Assembly: GCA_017634275.1 (NCBI GenBank)
Contig: JAGBNQ010000033.1
Location: 1 to 34,626, forward strand
Direction: 5' to 3'
DNA: 34,626 nt
Source: Ruminococcus sp.
Lineage (GTDB): Bacteria; Bacillota; Clostridia; Oscillospirales; Ruminococcaceae
A model generated the notes under the pieces. It worked only from the letters and a program-made list of their open reading frames with translations, was not told the origin of the DNA and did no database searches. The position numbers and the translations under genes were made by a program. Positions 8,423 through 16,640 of the stretch are shown here, piece by piece (within the stretch, counting starts at the first letter, position 1; each line of letters begins with the position of its first letter).

Positions 8423-8872
8423 ATGATAGAGTTTAAAAGGCTTACCGCCGACAGGGTAGATGAATTTATAAAAATGCGCATAGCTCAGCTCCGTGAGGAG
8501 GGCGCAAAGGAGCAGATCAACCTTGCACCTGCGCTTAAAGACTACTACGAGCGCCATATGGCTGATGATACGTTTATATCCTTTCTTGCTCTTGACGGGG
8601 AAAGGATAATCGGCACGAGCGGTATATCAATCGTCGAAAAGCCGCCGTATTTTTCCTGCCCTACGGGAAGGATAGCGCTCTTATCGAGTATGTTTACCGA
8701 TATCTCATACAGGCGGCAGGGCATAGCGAGCAGGCTGCTCTCGCTCGTTGCCGATGAGGCGAGAAAAAGGGGCTGCGGCGTTATTCAGATAACCGCATCT
8801 GATATGGGCGTCAAGCTTTACACGGCATTCGGCTTTGAGAAAAACCAAAACTTTATGCAGCTTAAGCTGTAA
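8423..8872 (+). CDS. GNAT family N-acetyltransferase between ruvA and ruvB
   Basis: 149 residues, a single GNAT domain. Motif A is visible as YRRQGIASRLL (about residues 94-104), and the C-terminal AFGFEK segment is typical of the family. It starts four bases after the ruvA stop with a weak ribosome site, so translation is probably coupled to ruvA. It ends nine bases before ruvB. In most Firmicutes ruvA and ruvB are adjacent, so this gene is an insertion into that pair. A role tied to DNA repair is not shown by the sequence. The acceptor could be a small molecule, a peptide or a protein. Confidence 0.85.
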   Translation: MIEFKRLTADRVDEFIKMRIAQLREEGAKEQINLAPALKDYYERHMADDTFISFLALDGERIIGTSGISIVEKPPYFSCPTGRIALLSSMFTDISYRRQGIASRLLSLVADEARKRGCGVIQITASDMGVKLYTAFGFEKNQNFMQLKL

Positions 8873-8881
8873 GGAGAAAAA

Positions 8882-9922
8882 ATGATAGAACAAAGCGATT
8901 TTGATTTTGAGAACAGAATAGTTTCACCGCAGGAAACAAAGGCGGAGACTACCGATGATTTTGAGGTCAGCCTGCGCCCGAAAACGCTTAACGAGTATAT
9001 CGGGCAGGAGCAGGTAAAGGAAAACCTGAATATCTATATACAGGCGGCAAAAAGGCGTGAGGACAGCTTAGACCACGTTCTGCTCTACGGCCCTCCCGGG
9101 CTTGGAAAGACGACCCTTGCGCAGATAATCGCCCACGAAATGGGGGTAAATTTCCGCCAGACCTCGGGGCCTGCTATCGGCAAGCCGGGTGAGCTTGCGG
9201 CGATACTTACAAACTTAGAGCCGAATGATGTGCTGTTTATTGACGAGATACACAGGCTCTCAAAGCAGGTCGAGGAGGTGCTTTACTCGGCACTTGAAGA
9301 TTATGCGCTTGACATAATCATGGGCAAAGGCCCTGCCGCAAGGAGCATCAGGATAGAGCTTAACAAATTCACCCTTGTAGGCGCTACAACGCGCTCGGGG
9401 CAGATATCTTCGCCGCTGCGCGACAGGTTCGGTGTTATCCAGCGCTTAGAGCCGTATTCGGAGGATCAGCTTGCCGACATCATCATGCGCTCGTCTGTCC
9501 TTTTAGGCGTTTACTGCGATGAGGAGGGCGCTCACGAGCTTGCAAGAAGATCAAGGGGCACACCGAGAATAGCCAACCGCTACCTTAAGCGCGTGCGCGA
9601 CTTTGCCGAGGTAGTGGGTGACGGAAAGATAACAAAGGAAATAGCGCGCCTTGCACTCAAACGCATGGACGTTGACGAGATAGGGCTTGACTCTATCGAC
9701 AGGCGGCTGCTTGAAATGATAATAAACGGCTACGGCGGCGGCCCTGTCGGGCTTGAAACGCTTGCCGCATCTATCGGTGAGGAGGCTATCACCTTAGAGG
9801 ACGTCTGCGAGCCGTATCTTATGCAGTTAGGTTTCTTGTCAAAGACACCGAGGGGAAGGGTGGCAACCCAGCTTGCCTATGACCACTTAGGTATCAGCAA
9901 GGACGGGCAGCTGCATTTTTAA
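8882..9922 (+). CDS. ruvB: Holliday junction branch migration helicase RuvB
   Basis: 346 residues, normal for RuvB. This AAA+ motor drives branch migration with RuvA. Walker A is GPPGLGKTT (about residues 70-78), Walker B is LFIDEIHRL, sensor 1 is VGATTRSG, and the arginine-finger stretch is LRDRFG. The C-terminal winged-helix domain ends with [16 protein letters not shown]. The ATG at 8882 follows AAGGAG. The stop codon is followed immediately by a heptad array (9924-9951). Confidence 0.97.
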   Translation: MIEQSDFDFENRIVSPQETKAETTDDFEVSLRPKTLNEYIGQEQVKENLNIYIQAAKRREDSLDHVLLYGPPGLGKTTLAQIIAHEMGVNFRQTSGPAIGKPGELAAILTNLEPNDVLFIDEIHRLSKQVEEVLYSALEDYALDIIMGKGPAARSIRIELNKFTLVGATTRSGQISSPLRDRFGVIQRLEPYSEDQLADIIMRSSVLLGVYCDEEGAHELARRSRGTPRIANRYLKRVRDFAEVVGDGKITKEIARLALKRMDVDEIGLDSIDRRLLEMIINGYGGGPVGLETLAASIGEEAITLEDVCEPYLMQLGFLSKTPRGRVATQLAYDHLGISKDGQLHF

Positions 9923-9923
9923 T

Positions 9924-9951
9924 GAACAATGAACAATGAACAATGTACAAT
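9924..9951. repeat. Heptad array, GAACAAT type
   Basis: Three GAACAAT units and one GTACAAT unit in strict 7-bp phase, starting one base after the ruvB stop. It lies just before the ribosome site of the cytidine deaminase. An in-frame ATG in the array (9929) is not the likely start of that gene. Confidence 0.85.
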
Positions 9952-9970
9952 TATGTGCTTGGAGGGGAAA

Positions 9971-10351
9971 ATGACTGACAGGGAGCTTTTTGATTTAGCT
10001 GTTAAGGCGGCAGGAAATTCTTACTGCAAATATTCCGGGTTCAGTGTCGGGGCGGCTTTGCTTTGCGAGGACGGCGAGGTGTTTACGGGGTGCAATATCG
10101 AGAACGGCTCTTACCCTTTGACTAACTGCGCCGAGCGGACTGCGATATTTAAGGCTGTTTCGGAAGGAAAGCGTTCTTTTGAGGCTATCGCCGTTGCAGG
10201 CGGAGCTGACGGCGGCTATTCTGATGACTGCTATCCCTGCGGTGCTTGTTTGCAGGTAATGAGCGAGTTTTGCGAGGGGGATTTCAGAATTATCCTTGCT
10301 AATGAAAGCTACACGCTTGATGAGCTTATGCCAAAGCGGTTCAGGCTGTGA
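9971..10351 (+). CDS. cdd: Cytidine deaminase
   Basis: 126 residues, typical of the small tetrameric cytidine deaminases of pyrimidine salvage (cytidine or deoxycytidine to uridine forms). The zinc site is visible as CAE (in NCAERTA) with the catalytic Glu, plus PCGACLQ providing two more Cys ligands. The substrate-binding FSVGAAL and CNIENGSYP segments are also present. The start is the ATG at 9971, because GGAGGGG lies directly upstream (9961-9967) and the earlier in-frame ATG is inside the heptad repeat. Confidence 0.95.
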   Translation: MTDRELFDLAVKAAGNSYCKYSGFSVGAALLCEDGEVFTGCNIENGSYPLTNCAERTAIFKAVSEGKRSFEAIAVAGGADGGYSDDCYPCGACLQVMSEFCEGDFRIILANESYTLDELMPKRFRL

Positions 10352-10357
10352 TATATC

Positions 10358-10395
10358 ACCGCGCGCAAAGCGCATCACAATCATTAACTATTAAT
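10358..10395. repeat. Decayed composite-element remnant
   Basis: A CGCGCGC-AAA-GCGC palindrome (10358-10373), followed by a weak 7-bp periodicity (ATTAACT, ATTAATT). It resembles the right half of the complete composite elements. It sits between cdd and glmM. Confidence 0.45.
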
Positions 10396-10415
10396 TTATA
10401 AAGGGAGTATATATA

Positions 10416-11762
10416 ATGGGCAGATTATTTGGTACCGACGGCGCGAGGGGCGTTGCTATAACTGAGCTTACAACGGAGCTTGCCATGCAGATAGGCAAGG
10501 CGGCTGCGATAGTTTTATCTAAGGAGTGCGACCACACGCCGAAAATACTTATCGGCAAGGACACGCGCATTTCGGGCGACATTTTAGAGGCGGCGCTTGT
10601 TGCAGGCATTTGCTCGGTGGGGGCTGATGTTCACATTTTAGGTGTTATACCTACCCCTGCGGTGGCTTTGCTTGTCAAGGAATACAAGGCAGATGCAGGC
10701 GTTATGATATCGGCATCGCACAACAGCGTTGAATTCAACGGCATAAAGCTTTTCTCAAACACGGGCTTTAAGCTGCCCGACAAGGTCGAGGAGGAAATTG
10801 AGGAGCTTATCCTTGACCGCCCTCAGGACATAGCCTTAAAGGACGGCTGCGAGGTCGGCAGAGTTTACTATGAGGCCAACTCCGAGTGGGATTATGTAAG
10901 GCACATAATCGGCACGGTAGATGAGAGCTTTAAGGGAGTAAGAGTGGCGATAGACTGCGCAAACGGCGCATCGTATTCCACCGCTAAGAAAATATTTGAG
11001 GGCTTGGGCGCTGAGTGCGTTTTCATATCAAATGAGCCTGACGGGACAAACATAAACGAAAACTGCGGCTCAACTCATATGGAAAGCCTTATGAAAACTG
11101 TTGTTGATAAAAAGTGCGATCTTGGCCTTGCATTTGACGGCGATGCCGACAGATGCTTAGCGGTAGACGAAAACGGAAACCTCGTTGACGGCGACAAGCT
11201 GCTTGCTATATTCTCGCGCTTTATGAAGGCAAACGGGCTGCTTAAGCATAACTGCTGCGTTGTTACTGTTATGAGCAACCTCGGATTTTTCAAGTTCGCC
11301 AAGGAAAACGGCGTTGTCACCGCTACAACTAAGGTGGGCGACAGGTATGTTTTAGAGGAGATGCTCAACGGCGGCTATAACATCGGCGGCGAGCAGTCGG
11401 GGCATATCATATTCCTTGACCACGCAAACACGGGCGACGGCGAGCTTACGGGCGTAAAGCTTATCGACGTTATGAAAAAGACGGGGCTTAAGCTTTCAGA
11501 GCTTGCGTCCTGCATGGAGGTATATCCGCAGATACTTGTGAATGTAAAGATAACCCCCGACAAAAAGGGCAAGTGGGAGAATGACAAGGCGGTTCAGGAC
11601 GCAATAAAGCTCTATTCCGAAAAGCTTGGGAATGACGGGCGTATTTTGGTGCGCGAGTCGGGCACAGAGCCGCTTGTAAGGGTAATGATAGAGGGTAAGC
11701 TCACTGGTGTTATAACAGAGTATGCAAATGCGATAGCTGCCCTTGTGGAGAAAATGCAGTGA
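10416..11762 (+). CDS. glmM: Phosphoglucosamine mutase GlmM
   Basis: 448 residues. It converts glucosamine-6-phosphate to glucosamine-1-phosphate, feeding UDP-GlcNAc for peptidoglycan. The phosphorylated serine is in ISASHNS (Ser about 101). The metal-binding loop is DGDADRC, and the C-terminal phosphate-binding loop is RESGTEPLVRVM. The N-terminal LFGTDGARG is characteristic of GlmM rather than other phosphohexomutases. The start follows AAAGGGAG. The stop overlaps the start of the Nudix gene (GTGA at 11759-11762). Confidence 0.96.
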   Translation: MGRLFGTDGARGVAITELTTELAMQIGKAAAIVLSKECDHTPKILIGKDTRISGDILEAALVAGICSVGADVHILGVIPTPAVALLVKEYKADAGVMISASHNSVEFNGIKLFSNTGFKLPDKVEEEIEELILDRPQDIALKDGCEVGRVYYEANSEWDYVRHIIGTVDESFKGVRVAIDCANGASYSTAKKIFEGLGAECVFISNEPDGTNINENCGSTHMESLMKTVVDKKCDLGLAFDGDADRCLAVDENGNLVDGDKLLAIFSRFMKANGLLKHNCCVVTVMSNLGFFKFAKENGVVTATTKVGDRYVLEEMLNGGYNIGGEQSGHIIFLDHANTGDGELTGVKLIDVMKKTGLKLSELASCMEVYPQILVNVKITPDKKGKWENDKAVQDAIKLYSEKLGNDGRILVRESGTEPLVRVMIEGKLTGVITEYANAIAALVEKMQ

Positions 11763-12253
11763 GGTATAAATTCTGCCCCGAATGCGGCGGCAAGCTCATA
11801 CAAAAGCCTATCGGTGACGAGGGGCTGATCCCATTTTGCGAAAGTTGTGAAAGACCGTGGTTTGACGGCTTTTCGACCTGCGTTTTATCAGTCGTGATGA
11901 GCGAGGACAACGAGGTGCTGCTTATAAGGCAGTCATACGGCGATACTTCAAAGTTTGTGGGCGTTGCAGGCTTTATGAAACCGAATGAAACGGCAGAGCA
12001 GGCAGCAGAGCGCGAGATAAGTGAGGAAACGGGGCTTGAAGTTTTAGAGCTTACTTACCTTGAAAGCTTATTTTACGAGGGGCGAGATCAGCTTATGCTC
12101 GGCTTTTTGGCGAGGGTGAAAAAGGGGACACTTAAGCTTTCCTCCGAGGTGAGGGCAGGCGAGTGGTTCGACATCGACACCGCAGAAAAGACAGTCCGCG
12201 AGGGGAGCATAATCCAAAAGCTTATTATTGATGCAAAGGAAAGAATAAAATGA
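11759..12253 (+). CDS. Zinc-ribbon Nudix hydrolase
   Basis: 164 residues. An N-terminal zinc ribbon (CPECGG then CESCERP) is followed by a Nudix domain. The full Nudix box runs over residues 79-101, beginning GFMKPNE and ending REISEETGLEV. The zinc ribbon plus Nudix layout resembles NudC-type NAD(H) pyrophosphatases, but the protein is much shorter and lacks the extra N-terminal domain, so the substrate is open. The GTG start overlaps the glmM stop, with GGAG about ten bases upstream. The stop overlaps the next start (ATGA), giving three coupled genes in a row. Confidence 0.88.
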   Translation: MRYKFCPECGGKLIQKPIGDEGLIPFCESCERPWFDGFSTCVLSVVMSEDNEVLLIRQSYGDTSKFVGVAGFMKPNETAEQAAEREISEETGLEVLELTYLESLFYEGRDQLMLGFLARVKKGTLKLSSEVRAGEWFDIDTAEKTVREGSIIQKLIIDAKERIK

Positions 12254-13119
12254 GAGTAGCCGATAAATGGCAAGAGTACAAAATAATAGACACATCAAAC
12301 GGTGATAAATTAGAGAGCTGGGGCAGCATTACGCTTGTTCGCCCCGACCCACAGATAATCTGGAAAACGCCGCATAAATCGGATAAATGGGAAAAGGCAG
12401 ATGCCGTATACCACCGCTCATCAAAGGGCGGCGGCGAGTGGGAGTACAGAAGAAGGCTGCCCGAAAGCTGGCAGATATCCTACGGCGAGCTTAAATTCAT
12501 TATCCGCCCGACGGGGTTCAAGCACACGGGGCTTTTCCCCGAGCAGGCGGTAAACTGGGAGCTTTGCTCACAGATGATAAAAAACGCAGGCAGGCCGATA
12601 AAGGTGCTAAATCTCTTTGCCTACACGGGCGGCGCGACGCTTGCGTGTGCAAACGCAGGCGCTCAGGTCAGCCATGTTGACGCATCAAAGGGCATGGTAG
12701 CGTGGGCAAGGGAAAACGCCGCCGCATCAGGCCTAAGCGACAAGCCGATACGCTGGCTGGTAGATGACTGCGAAAAGTTTGTAAGGCGCGAGATAAGGCG
12801 CGGCAATTTCTATGACGCTGTTATAATGGACCCACCCTCCTACGGGCGCGGCCCAGGCGGCGAGGTATGGAAACTTGAGGACAGCGTTTTTGACCTTGTC
12901 AGCCTTTGTGCGCAGGTGCTTTCCGAAAAGCCGCTTTTCTTCCTGCTAAACAGCTATACAACAGGGCTTTCGCCGTCGGTTATGGCTTACATCTTAAGCG
13001 AGGTCATAACTCCGCGCTTTGGCGGCGAGGTGACTGCCGATGAGATAGGCCTCCGGGTAGAGAGCAGCAAAATGCCGTTGCCCTGCGGCTCAACGGCCAT
13101 TTGGACAATTAATAATTAA
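12250..13119 (+). CDS. Class I SAM-dependent methyltransferase, RlmI/RlmK-like
   Basis: 289 residues. The SAM-binding motif I is VLNLFAYTGGATLACANAGA (about residues 118-137), motif II is HVDASKGM, and the catalytic motif IV is MDPPSYGRG. The run PTGFKHTGLFPEQAVNWE before motif I is characteristic of the COG1092 group of 23S rRNA methyltransferases (RlmI and the RlmK half of RlmKL). No PUA domain is seen. The start overlaps the Nudix stop. The last four codons (T-I-N-N) and the stop lie inside a heptad array, so the C-terminus seems to have been rewritten by a repeat element. The exact rRNA target is not known. Confidence 0.85.
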   Translation: MRVADKWQEYKIIDTSNGDKLESWGSITLVRPDPQIIWKTPHKSDKWEKADAVYHRSSKGGGEWEYRRRLPESWQISYGELKFIIRPTGFKHTGLFPEQAVNWELCSQMIKNAGRPIKVLNLFAYTGGATLACANAGAQVSHVDASKGMVAWARENAAASGLSDKPIRWLVDDCEKFVRREIRRGNFYDAVIMDPPSYGRGPGGEVWKLEDSVFDLVSLCAQVLSEKPLFFLLNSYTTGLSPSVMAYILSEVITPRFGGEVTADEIGLRVESSKMPLPCGSTAIWTINN

Positions 13120-13202
13120 TAATTGAGGTGTTCGCTGTGGGCGGACGGATAAAAAAAGCGTGATATATTAACTGTAAACTGTAAACTGTTAACTGTTAAC
13201 TG
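13104..13202. repeat. Short composite element overlapping a gene end
   Basis: The left arm is three units (GACAATT, AATAATT, AATAATT; 13104-13124) and overlaps the last codons and stop of the methyltransferase gene. Next comes a GAGGTGTTCGC hairpin (GTTCGC at 13130-13135 pairing with GCGGAC at 13141-13146). The right arm is five units of TAACTGT/AAACTGT type (13169-13202). The two arms use different unit sequences but the same 7-bp period. Confidence 0.8.
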
Positions 13203-13250
13203 AAAAAGCCGCAAGGGCTTTCAGATATAATTTTAACGGAGGTGTTAAAA

Positions 13251-13439
13251 ATGGGATTTGGTCTTGATGACATCAAAAAGACTATCGACAAGGTCGATGA
13301 CAAGATACCCGACAAGGTAAAGGACGAGGCTAAAAAGCTTGCCACAAAGGAGAACCTTGAAAAGGTAAAGGACAAGGCTGAGGACATTATCGAAAAGGTA
13401 AAGGACAAGTTCGATAAGGACGATGACGACAAGAAGTAA
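13251..13439 (+). CDS. Small charged helical protein of unknown function
   Basis: 62 residues. After an N-terminal MGFGLDDI the protein is almost entirely Lys, Asp, Glu and aliphatic residues, with the recurring pattern DKV-KDK (KVDDKIPDKVKDEA, then KVKDKAEDIIEKVKDKF). It ends in DKDDDDKK. It looks like one long amphipathic helix. No transmembrane segment or signal peptide is seen. The start is well marked by ACGGAGGTG at 13236-13244. It lies alone between two repeat clusters, upstream of the ecf operon. Its composition resembles small stress or antitoxin-like helical proteins, but I cannot assign a family. Confidence 0.75.
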   Translation: MGFGLDDIKKTIDKVDDKIPDKVKDEAKKLATKENLEKVKDKAEDIIEKVKDKFDKDDDDKK

Positions 13440-13470
13440 TTAAAAGAGGAGCAAGGGTAAGGGGCTGGCA

Positions 13471-13504
13471 GCCTCTTGCCTCTGACCTCTTACCTCTTAC
13501 TTCT
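13471..13504. repeat. Heptad array, CCTCTTA type
   Basis: Units GCCTCTT, GCCTCTG, ACCTCTT, ACCTCTT and ACTTCT in 7-bp phase, directly before the ecfA1 ribosome site. A short GGCTGGCAGCC palindrome (13463-13473) and a loosely complementary purine-rich stretch precede it. The unit sequence differs from the A/T-type arrays elsewhere. Confidence 0.75.
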
Positions 13505-13518
13505 AAAGGGGTAATAAA

Positions 13519-14370
13519 ATGGACAGTTTTCTTAAAGCCGAGGGGCTTTGGTTTTCATATATAAACGAGGCTGAGGATCCGCCTGTCAAAACCGAGGTTT
13601 TGAAGGGGGTAGACCTTGACATCAAAAAGGGCGAGTTTGTGGCGATACTCGGGTATAACGGCTCGGGCAAATCCACGCTTGCAAAATGCTTTAATGCGAT
13701 AAATATCCCTGAAAAGGGCAAGGCTTATGTTGACGGGATAGACACATCAGATGAGGAAAGGCTGCTTGACATAAGGCAGCGCGTCGGAATGGTGTTTCAA
13801 AACCCCGATAATCAGATAGTTGCGACTATCGTTGAGGAGGACTGCGCCTTTGCGCTTGAAAATATGGGCGTTCCCCCTGCCGAGATAAGGCAGAGGGTAG
13901 ATGATGCGCTCAAAACGGTTGGAATGTATGACTACCGCGAACACGCAGTTCACAAGCTCTCGGGCGGTCAAAAGCAGAGGGTCGCCATTGCAGGCATAAT
14001 AGCTATGCGCCCCGAATGTATACTGCTTGATGAGCCGACGGCCATGCTTGACCCTGCCGGCAGGCGCGAGGTCATGAAAACGATAAAAATGCTTAACCGC
14101 GAGCAGGGCGTCACTATAGTGCTGATAACCCATTATATGGAGGAGGCAGCGCAGGCTGACAGAGTTGTGGTCATAGACTCGGGCGAGATAATGCTGGACG
14201 GCGCGCCCAAGCAGATTTTCACGCAGGTGCAGACCTTAAGAAACTTAGGGCTTGACGTTCCGCAGGTGACGGAGCTTTGCTATGAGCTGAAAAAAGCAGG
14301 GGTCGATATAGCGCAGGATATCATCGGCGAGGAAGAATGCGCCAAAGCACTTTTTGAGCTTTTAAAGTAG
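13519..14370 (+). CDS. ecfA1: ECF transporter ATPase EcfA1
   Basis: 283 residues. One of the two ATPases powering energy-coupling-factor uptake of vitamins or metal ions. Walker A is GYNGSGKST, the Q-loop region is [18 protein letters not shown] (typical of EcfA1), the ABC signature is [13 protein letters not shown], Walker B is [13 protein letters not shown], and the switch His is in LITHYMEEA. The C-terminal ~60 residues match the extra domain of ECF ATPases. The start follows AAAGGGG. EcfA2 begins 14 bases downstream. Confidence 0.95.
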   Translation: MDSFLKAEGLWFSYINEAEDPPVKTEVLKGVDLDIKKGEFVAILGYNGSGKSTLAKCFNAINIPEKGKAYVDGIDTSDEERLLDIRQRVGMVFQNPDNQIVATIVEEDCAFALENMGVPPAEIRQRVDDALKTVGMYDYREHAVHKLSGGQKQRVAIAGIIAMRPECILLDEPTAMLDPAGRREVMKTIKMLNREQGVTIVLITHYMEEAAQADRVVVIDSGEIMLDGAPKQIFTQVQTLRNLGLDVPQVTELCYELKKAGVDIAQDIIGEEECAKALFELLK

Positions 14371-14384
14371 GCGGAGGAAAAAAT

Positions 14385-15242
14385 ATGGCAGTTATCAAAA
14401 CGGAAAACCTCACCTACATCTACGGCGAGGGCACGCCCTTTGAAAAGAGGGCGGTGGATAATGTTTCCCTTGAAATTAATGAGGGGGAGATGATAGGCGT
14501 TATCGGGCATACGGGCTCGGGCAAATCAACGCTTATACAGCATTTCAACGGGCTTTTAAAGCCAAGCTCGGGGAATGTTTATATTGACGGCGAAAGGCTT
14601 TGGGAGGACAAGGCAAGACTAAGACAGATACGCTTTAAGGTCGGGCTTGTGTTCCAGTACCCCGAATATCAGCTTTTTGAGGAAACGTGCTATAAGGATA
14701 TAGCCTTCGGCCCCAAAAATATGGGGCTTACGGAAAGCGAGATAGATATAAGGATAAAGGAAACCGCCGAAATGGTCGGGCTTAAGAGTGAGCTGCTTGA
14801 AAAGTCACCCTTTGAGCTTTCGGGCGGTCAGAAAAGGCGCGTGGCTATCGCAGGAGTTATGGCGATGCGGCCGAAGGTGCTTATTTTAGACGAGCCTGCA
14901 TCGGGGCTTGACCCTAAGGGCAGGGAGCAGATACTCACCATGCTTAAAGACTACCATACTGCGACAAAAAGCACGGTAATGATAGTTTCACACTCAATGG
15001 AGGACGTAGCGCGCTATGCTGACAGGATACTTGTGATGAATAGGGGCGCACTTTACTGCCTTGACGATACCGAAAAGGTGTTTGCCAAAGCTGATGAGCT
15101 TATGGCAATGGGGCTTTCCGTTCCGCAGATAACAAGGGTGTTTGCGCGCCTTAAGGAAATGGGTGTAAGCTTTAATAAGGACGTTTATACCACACCGTAT
15201 GCCGTTAAAACTATTCTCGAAAGACTGGGAAAGAGCGTGTGA
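14385..15242 (+). CDS. ecfA2: ECF transporter ATPase EcfA2
   Basis: 285 residues, the second ATPase of the ECF module. Walker A is GHTGSGKST, the Q-loop region is LVFQYPEYQLFEETCYKDI (the EcfA2 pattern), the signature is LSGGQKRRVAIAG, Walker B is VLILDEPASGLDP, and the switch His is in VSHSMEDV. It forms a heterodimer with EcfA1 and contacts EcfT. The ATG follows GCGGAGG. A short heptad array separates it from ecfT. Confidence 0.95.
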   Translation: MAVIKTENLTYIYGEGTPFEKRAVDNVSLEINEGEMIGVIGHTGSGKSTLIQHFNGLLKPSSGNVYIDGERLWEDKARLRQIRFKVGLVFQYPEYQLFEETCYKDIAFGPKNMGLTESEIDIRIKETAEMVGLKSELLEKSPFELSGGQKRRVAIAGVMAMRPKVLILDEPASGLDPKGREQILTMLKDYHTATKSTVMIVSHSMEDVARYADRILVMNRGALYCLDDTEKVFAKADELMAMGLSVPQITRVFARLKEMGVSFNKDVYTTPYAVKTILERLGKSV

Positions 15243-15250
15243 AAGGATTC

Positions 15251-15271
15251 TTACCTCTAACCTCTAAAAGA
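15251..15271. repeat. Short heptad array, TTACCTC type
   Basis: Units TTACCTC, TAACCTC and TAAAAGA in 7-bp phase between ecfA2 and ecfT. It matches the array type before ecfA1 (13471-13504), so the same unit recurs within one operon. Confidence 0.55.
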
Positions 15272-15284
15272 AGGACGATATAAT

Positions 15285-16088
15285 TTGATCAAGGATATAA
15301 CTATAGGGCAGTATTTCCCCGGAAAAAGCCCCGTTCACAGAATGGACCCGAGGGCGAAGATATTGCTTACTGCCGCTTTTATAGTGATGCTGTTTGTATC
15401 ACATAATATATGGGGCTTGCTCGTAGGGGCGGCCTTTACGCTCGTGACATTCCTGATATCGCGAATTCCGCTAAAGCTTATGTTTAAAAGCTTAAAGCCT
15501 ATTTTGCCGATAATCATTTTCACGGGGCTTTTGAACCTGTTTTTTATCAAGACGGGCGAGCCGTATTTCAAATGGAAGATATTTCAGGTGACCGATGAGG
15601 GCGTAAGCACGGCGGTGTTTATGGCGGTGAGGATAATCTGCCTTATCATAGGCTCATCACTGCTTACCTACACCACCTCGCCGATAGACCTGACTGACGC
15701 TATCGAGCGGCTGCTTTCTCCGTTAAAGAAGATAAAGGTTCCCGTTCACGAGCTTGCTATGATGATGACTATAGCTCTGCGCTTTATCCCCACGCTTATT
15801 GAGGAAACTGACAAGATAATGAGCGCGCAGAAGGCAAGGGGCGCTGATATGGAAACGGGCTCGCTTATGAAAAGGGCTAAGGCGCTGATACCTATTTTGG
15901 TGCCGCTGTTTGTATCATCGTTTCGCAGGGCGGAGGAGTTAGCCCTTGCAATGGAGTGCCGCTGCTATCACGGCGGCGAGGGCAGAACGCGAATGAAACA
16001 GCTCCATTTAAGCGCTGTTGACTTTTTTGCGTTTATATTCACGGCGGTGTTCTTTGCAGGGGTGATAGTGCTGAATATCCTCCTTTGA
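15285..16088 (+). CDS. ecfT: ECF transporter transmembrane component EcfT
   Basis: 267 residues. Several hydrophobic helices are clear (for example ILLTAAFIVMLFV, ILPIIIFTGLLNLFF and a C-terminal FAFIFTAVFFAGVIVL). The two Ala-Arg-Gly type coupling motifs that dock on the ATPases appear as QKARGADM and AMECRCYHG. The start is a TTG at 15285 with AAGGACG upstream; the first ATG in frame would be well inside the conserved N-terminus. EcfT joins the ATPases to interchangeable substrate-binding S components. None is encoded in this window, so this is likely the shared (group II) module. Confidence 0.93.
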   Translation: MIKDITIGQYFPGKSPVHRMDPRAKILLTAAFIVMLFVSHNIWGLLVGAAFTLVTFLISRIPLKLMFKSLKPILPIIIFTGLLNLFFIKTGEPYFKWKIFQVTDEGVSTAVFMAVRIICLIIGSSLLTYTTSPIDLTDAIERLLSPLKKIKVPVHELAMMMTIALRFIPTLIEETDKIMSAQKARGADMETGSLMKRAKALIPILVPLFVSSFRRAEELALAMECRCYHGGEGRTRMKQLHLSAVDFFAFIFTAVFFAGVIVLNILL

Positions 16089-16089
16089 A

Positions 16090-16292
16090 GTTAACAGGTA
16101 ACAGTTAACAGGTAACAGTTAACAGTTAACAGTTATTGTGTCAGCTTTGCCGACAAGCCCCATATCGGGCTGTTTACGTGAAATTGCTGCCTGTTATATA
16201 CAAAATCGCCAAGGAAATAGGCCGAATGGCCATAAGTCCGCCTAAGGCGGACACCTCAACTGTTAACTGTTAATTGTTAACTGTTAACTGTT
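16090..16292. repeat. Composite element with inverted GTTAACA arms
   Basis: The left arm is six 7-bp units of GTTAACA/GGTAACA type (16090-16134). The right arm is five AACTGTT/AATTGTT units (16258-16292), the reverse complement. Inside are the palindrome GGCCGAATGGCC (16220-16231) and a hairpin GTCCGCC-TAA-GGCGGAC (16236-16252). The hairpin is followed by ACACCTC, so the GAGGTGT-hairpin module is in reverse orientation here. It starts one base after the ecfT stop and fills most of the gap to the next gene. No coding sequence is seen. Confidence 0.8.
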
Positions 16293-16367
16293 TAGGCAGA
16301 CTTAACAAGCTTTCAAAAGAACGATATGCAACAAACATAAAGCTTTCACAAAAGGGTGGTAGAATAT

Positions 16368-16640
16368 ATGGATATGATGCCGGGCTTGCTTATGGCAGCC
16401 GCACTTGATGAAGAAGAAAAGGAAAAGGGGAGAAAGAAAATGAATGAGATCTACATTTCACCTATACTTAAAAGCCTTATAGGAAAGGAATGCGTAGTTG
16501 ACAGCGACGAGCTTGACAATGAAAGATGCACCGTTTTAGATGTTGACGCGGTGTGGATAATGCTGCGCATCCACGGCAAAAAGGGTGATGTCACCTTCGT
16601 GGAAAAGGTAGACTCCATAAACGAGATACAGGTATTATGA
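16368..16640 (+). CDS. Conserved-looking small protein of unknown function before truA
   Basis: 90 residues. The N-terminus is hydrophobic and then acidic (MDMMPGLLMAAALDEEEKEKG). The C-terminal ~60 residues look like a small beta-rich domain, starting SLIGKECVVDSDELDNE and ending VEKVDSINEIQVL. That pattern suggests an Sm-like barrel, but this is a guess from the pattern. The ATG at 16368 follows AAAGGGTGG; an upstream in-frame GTG lies inside that ribosome site. The stop overlaps the truA start (ATGA at 16637-16640), so it is co-translated with truA. I do not recognise a named family with certainty. Confidence 0.75.
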   Translation: MDMMPGLLMAAALDEEEKEKGRKKMNEIYISPILKSLIGKECVVDSDELDNERCTVLDVDAVWIMLRIHGKKGDVTFVEKVDSINEIQVL

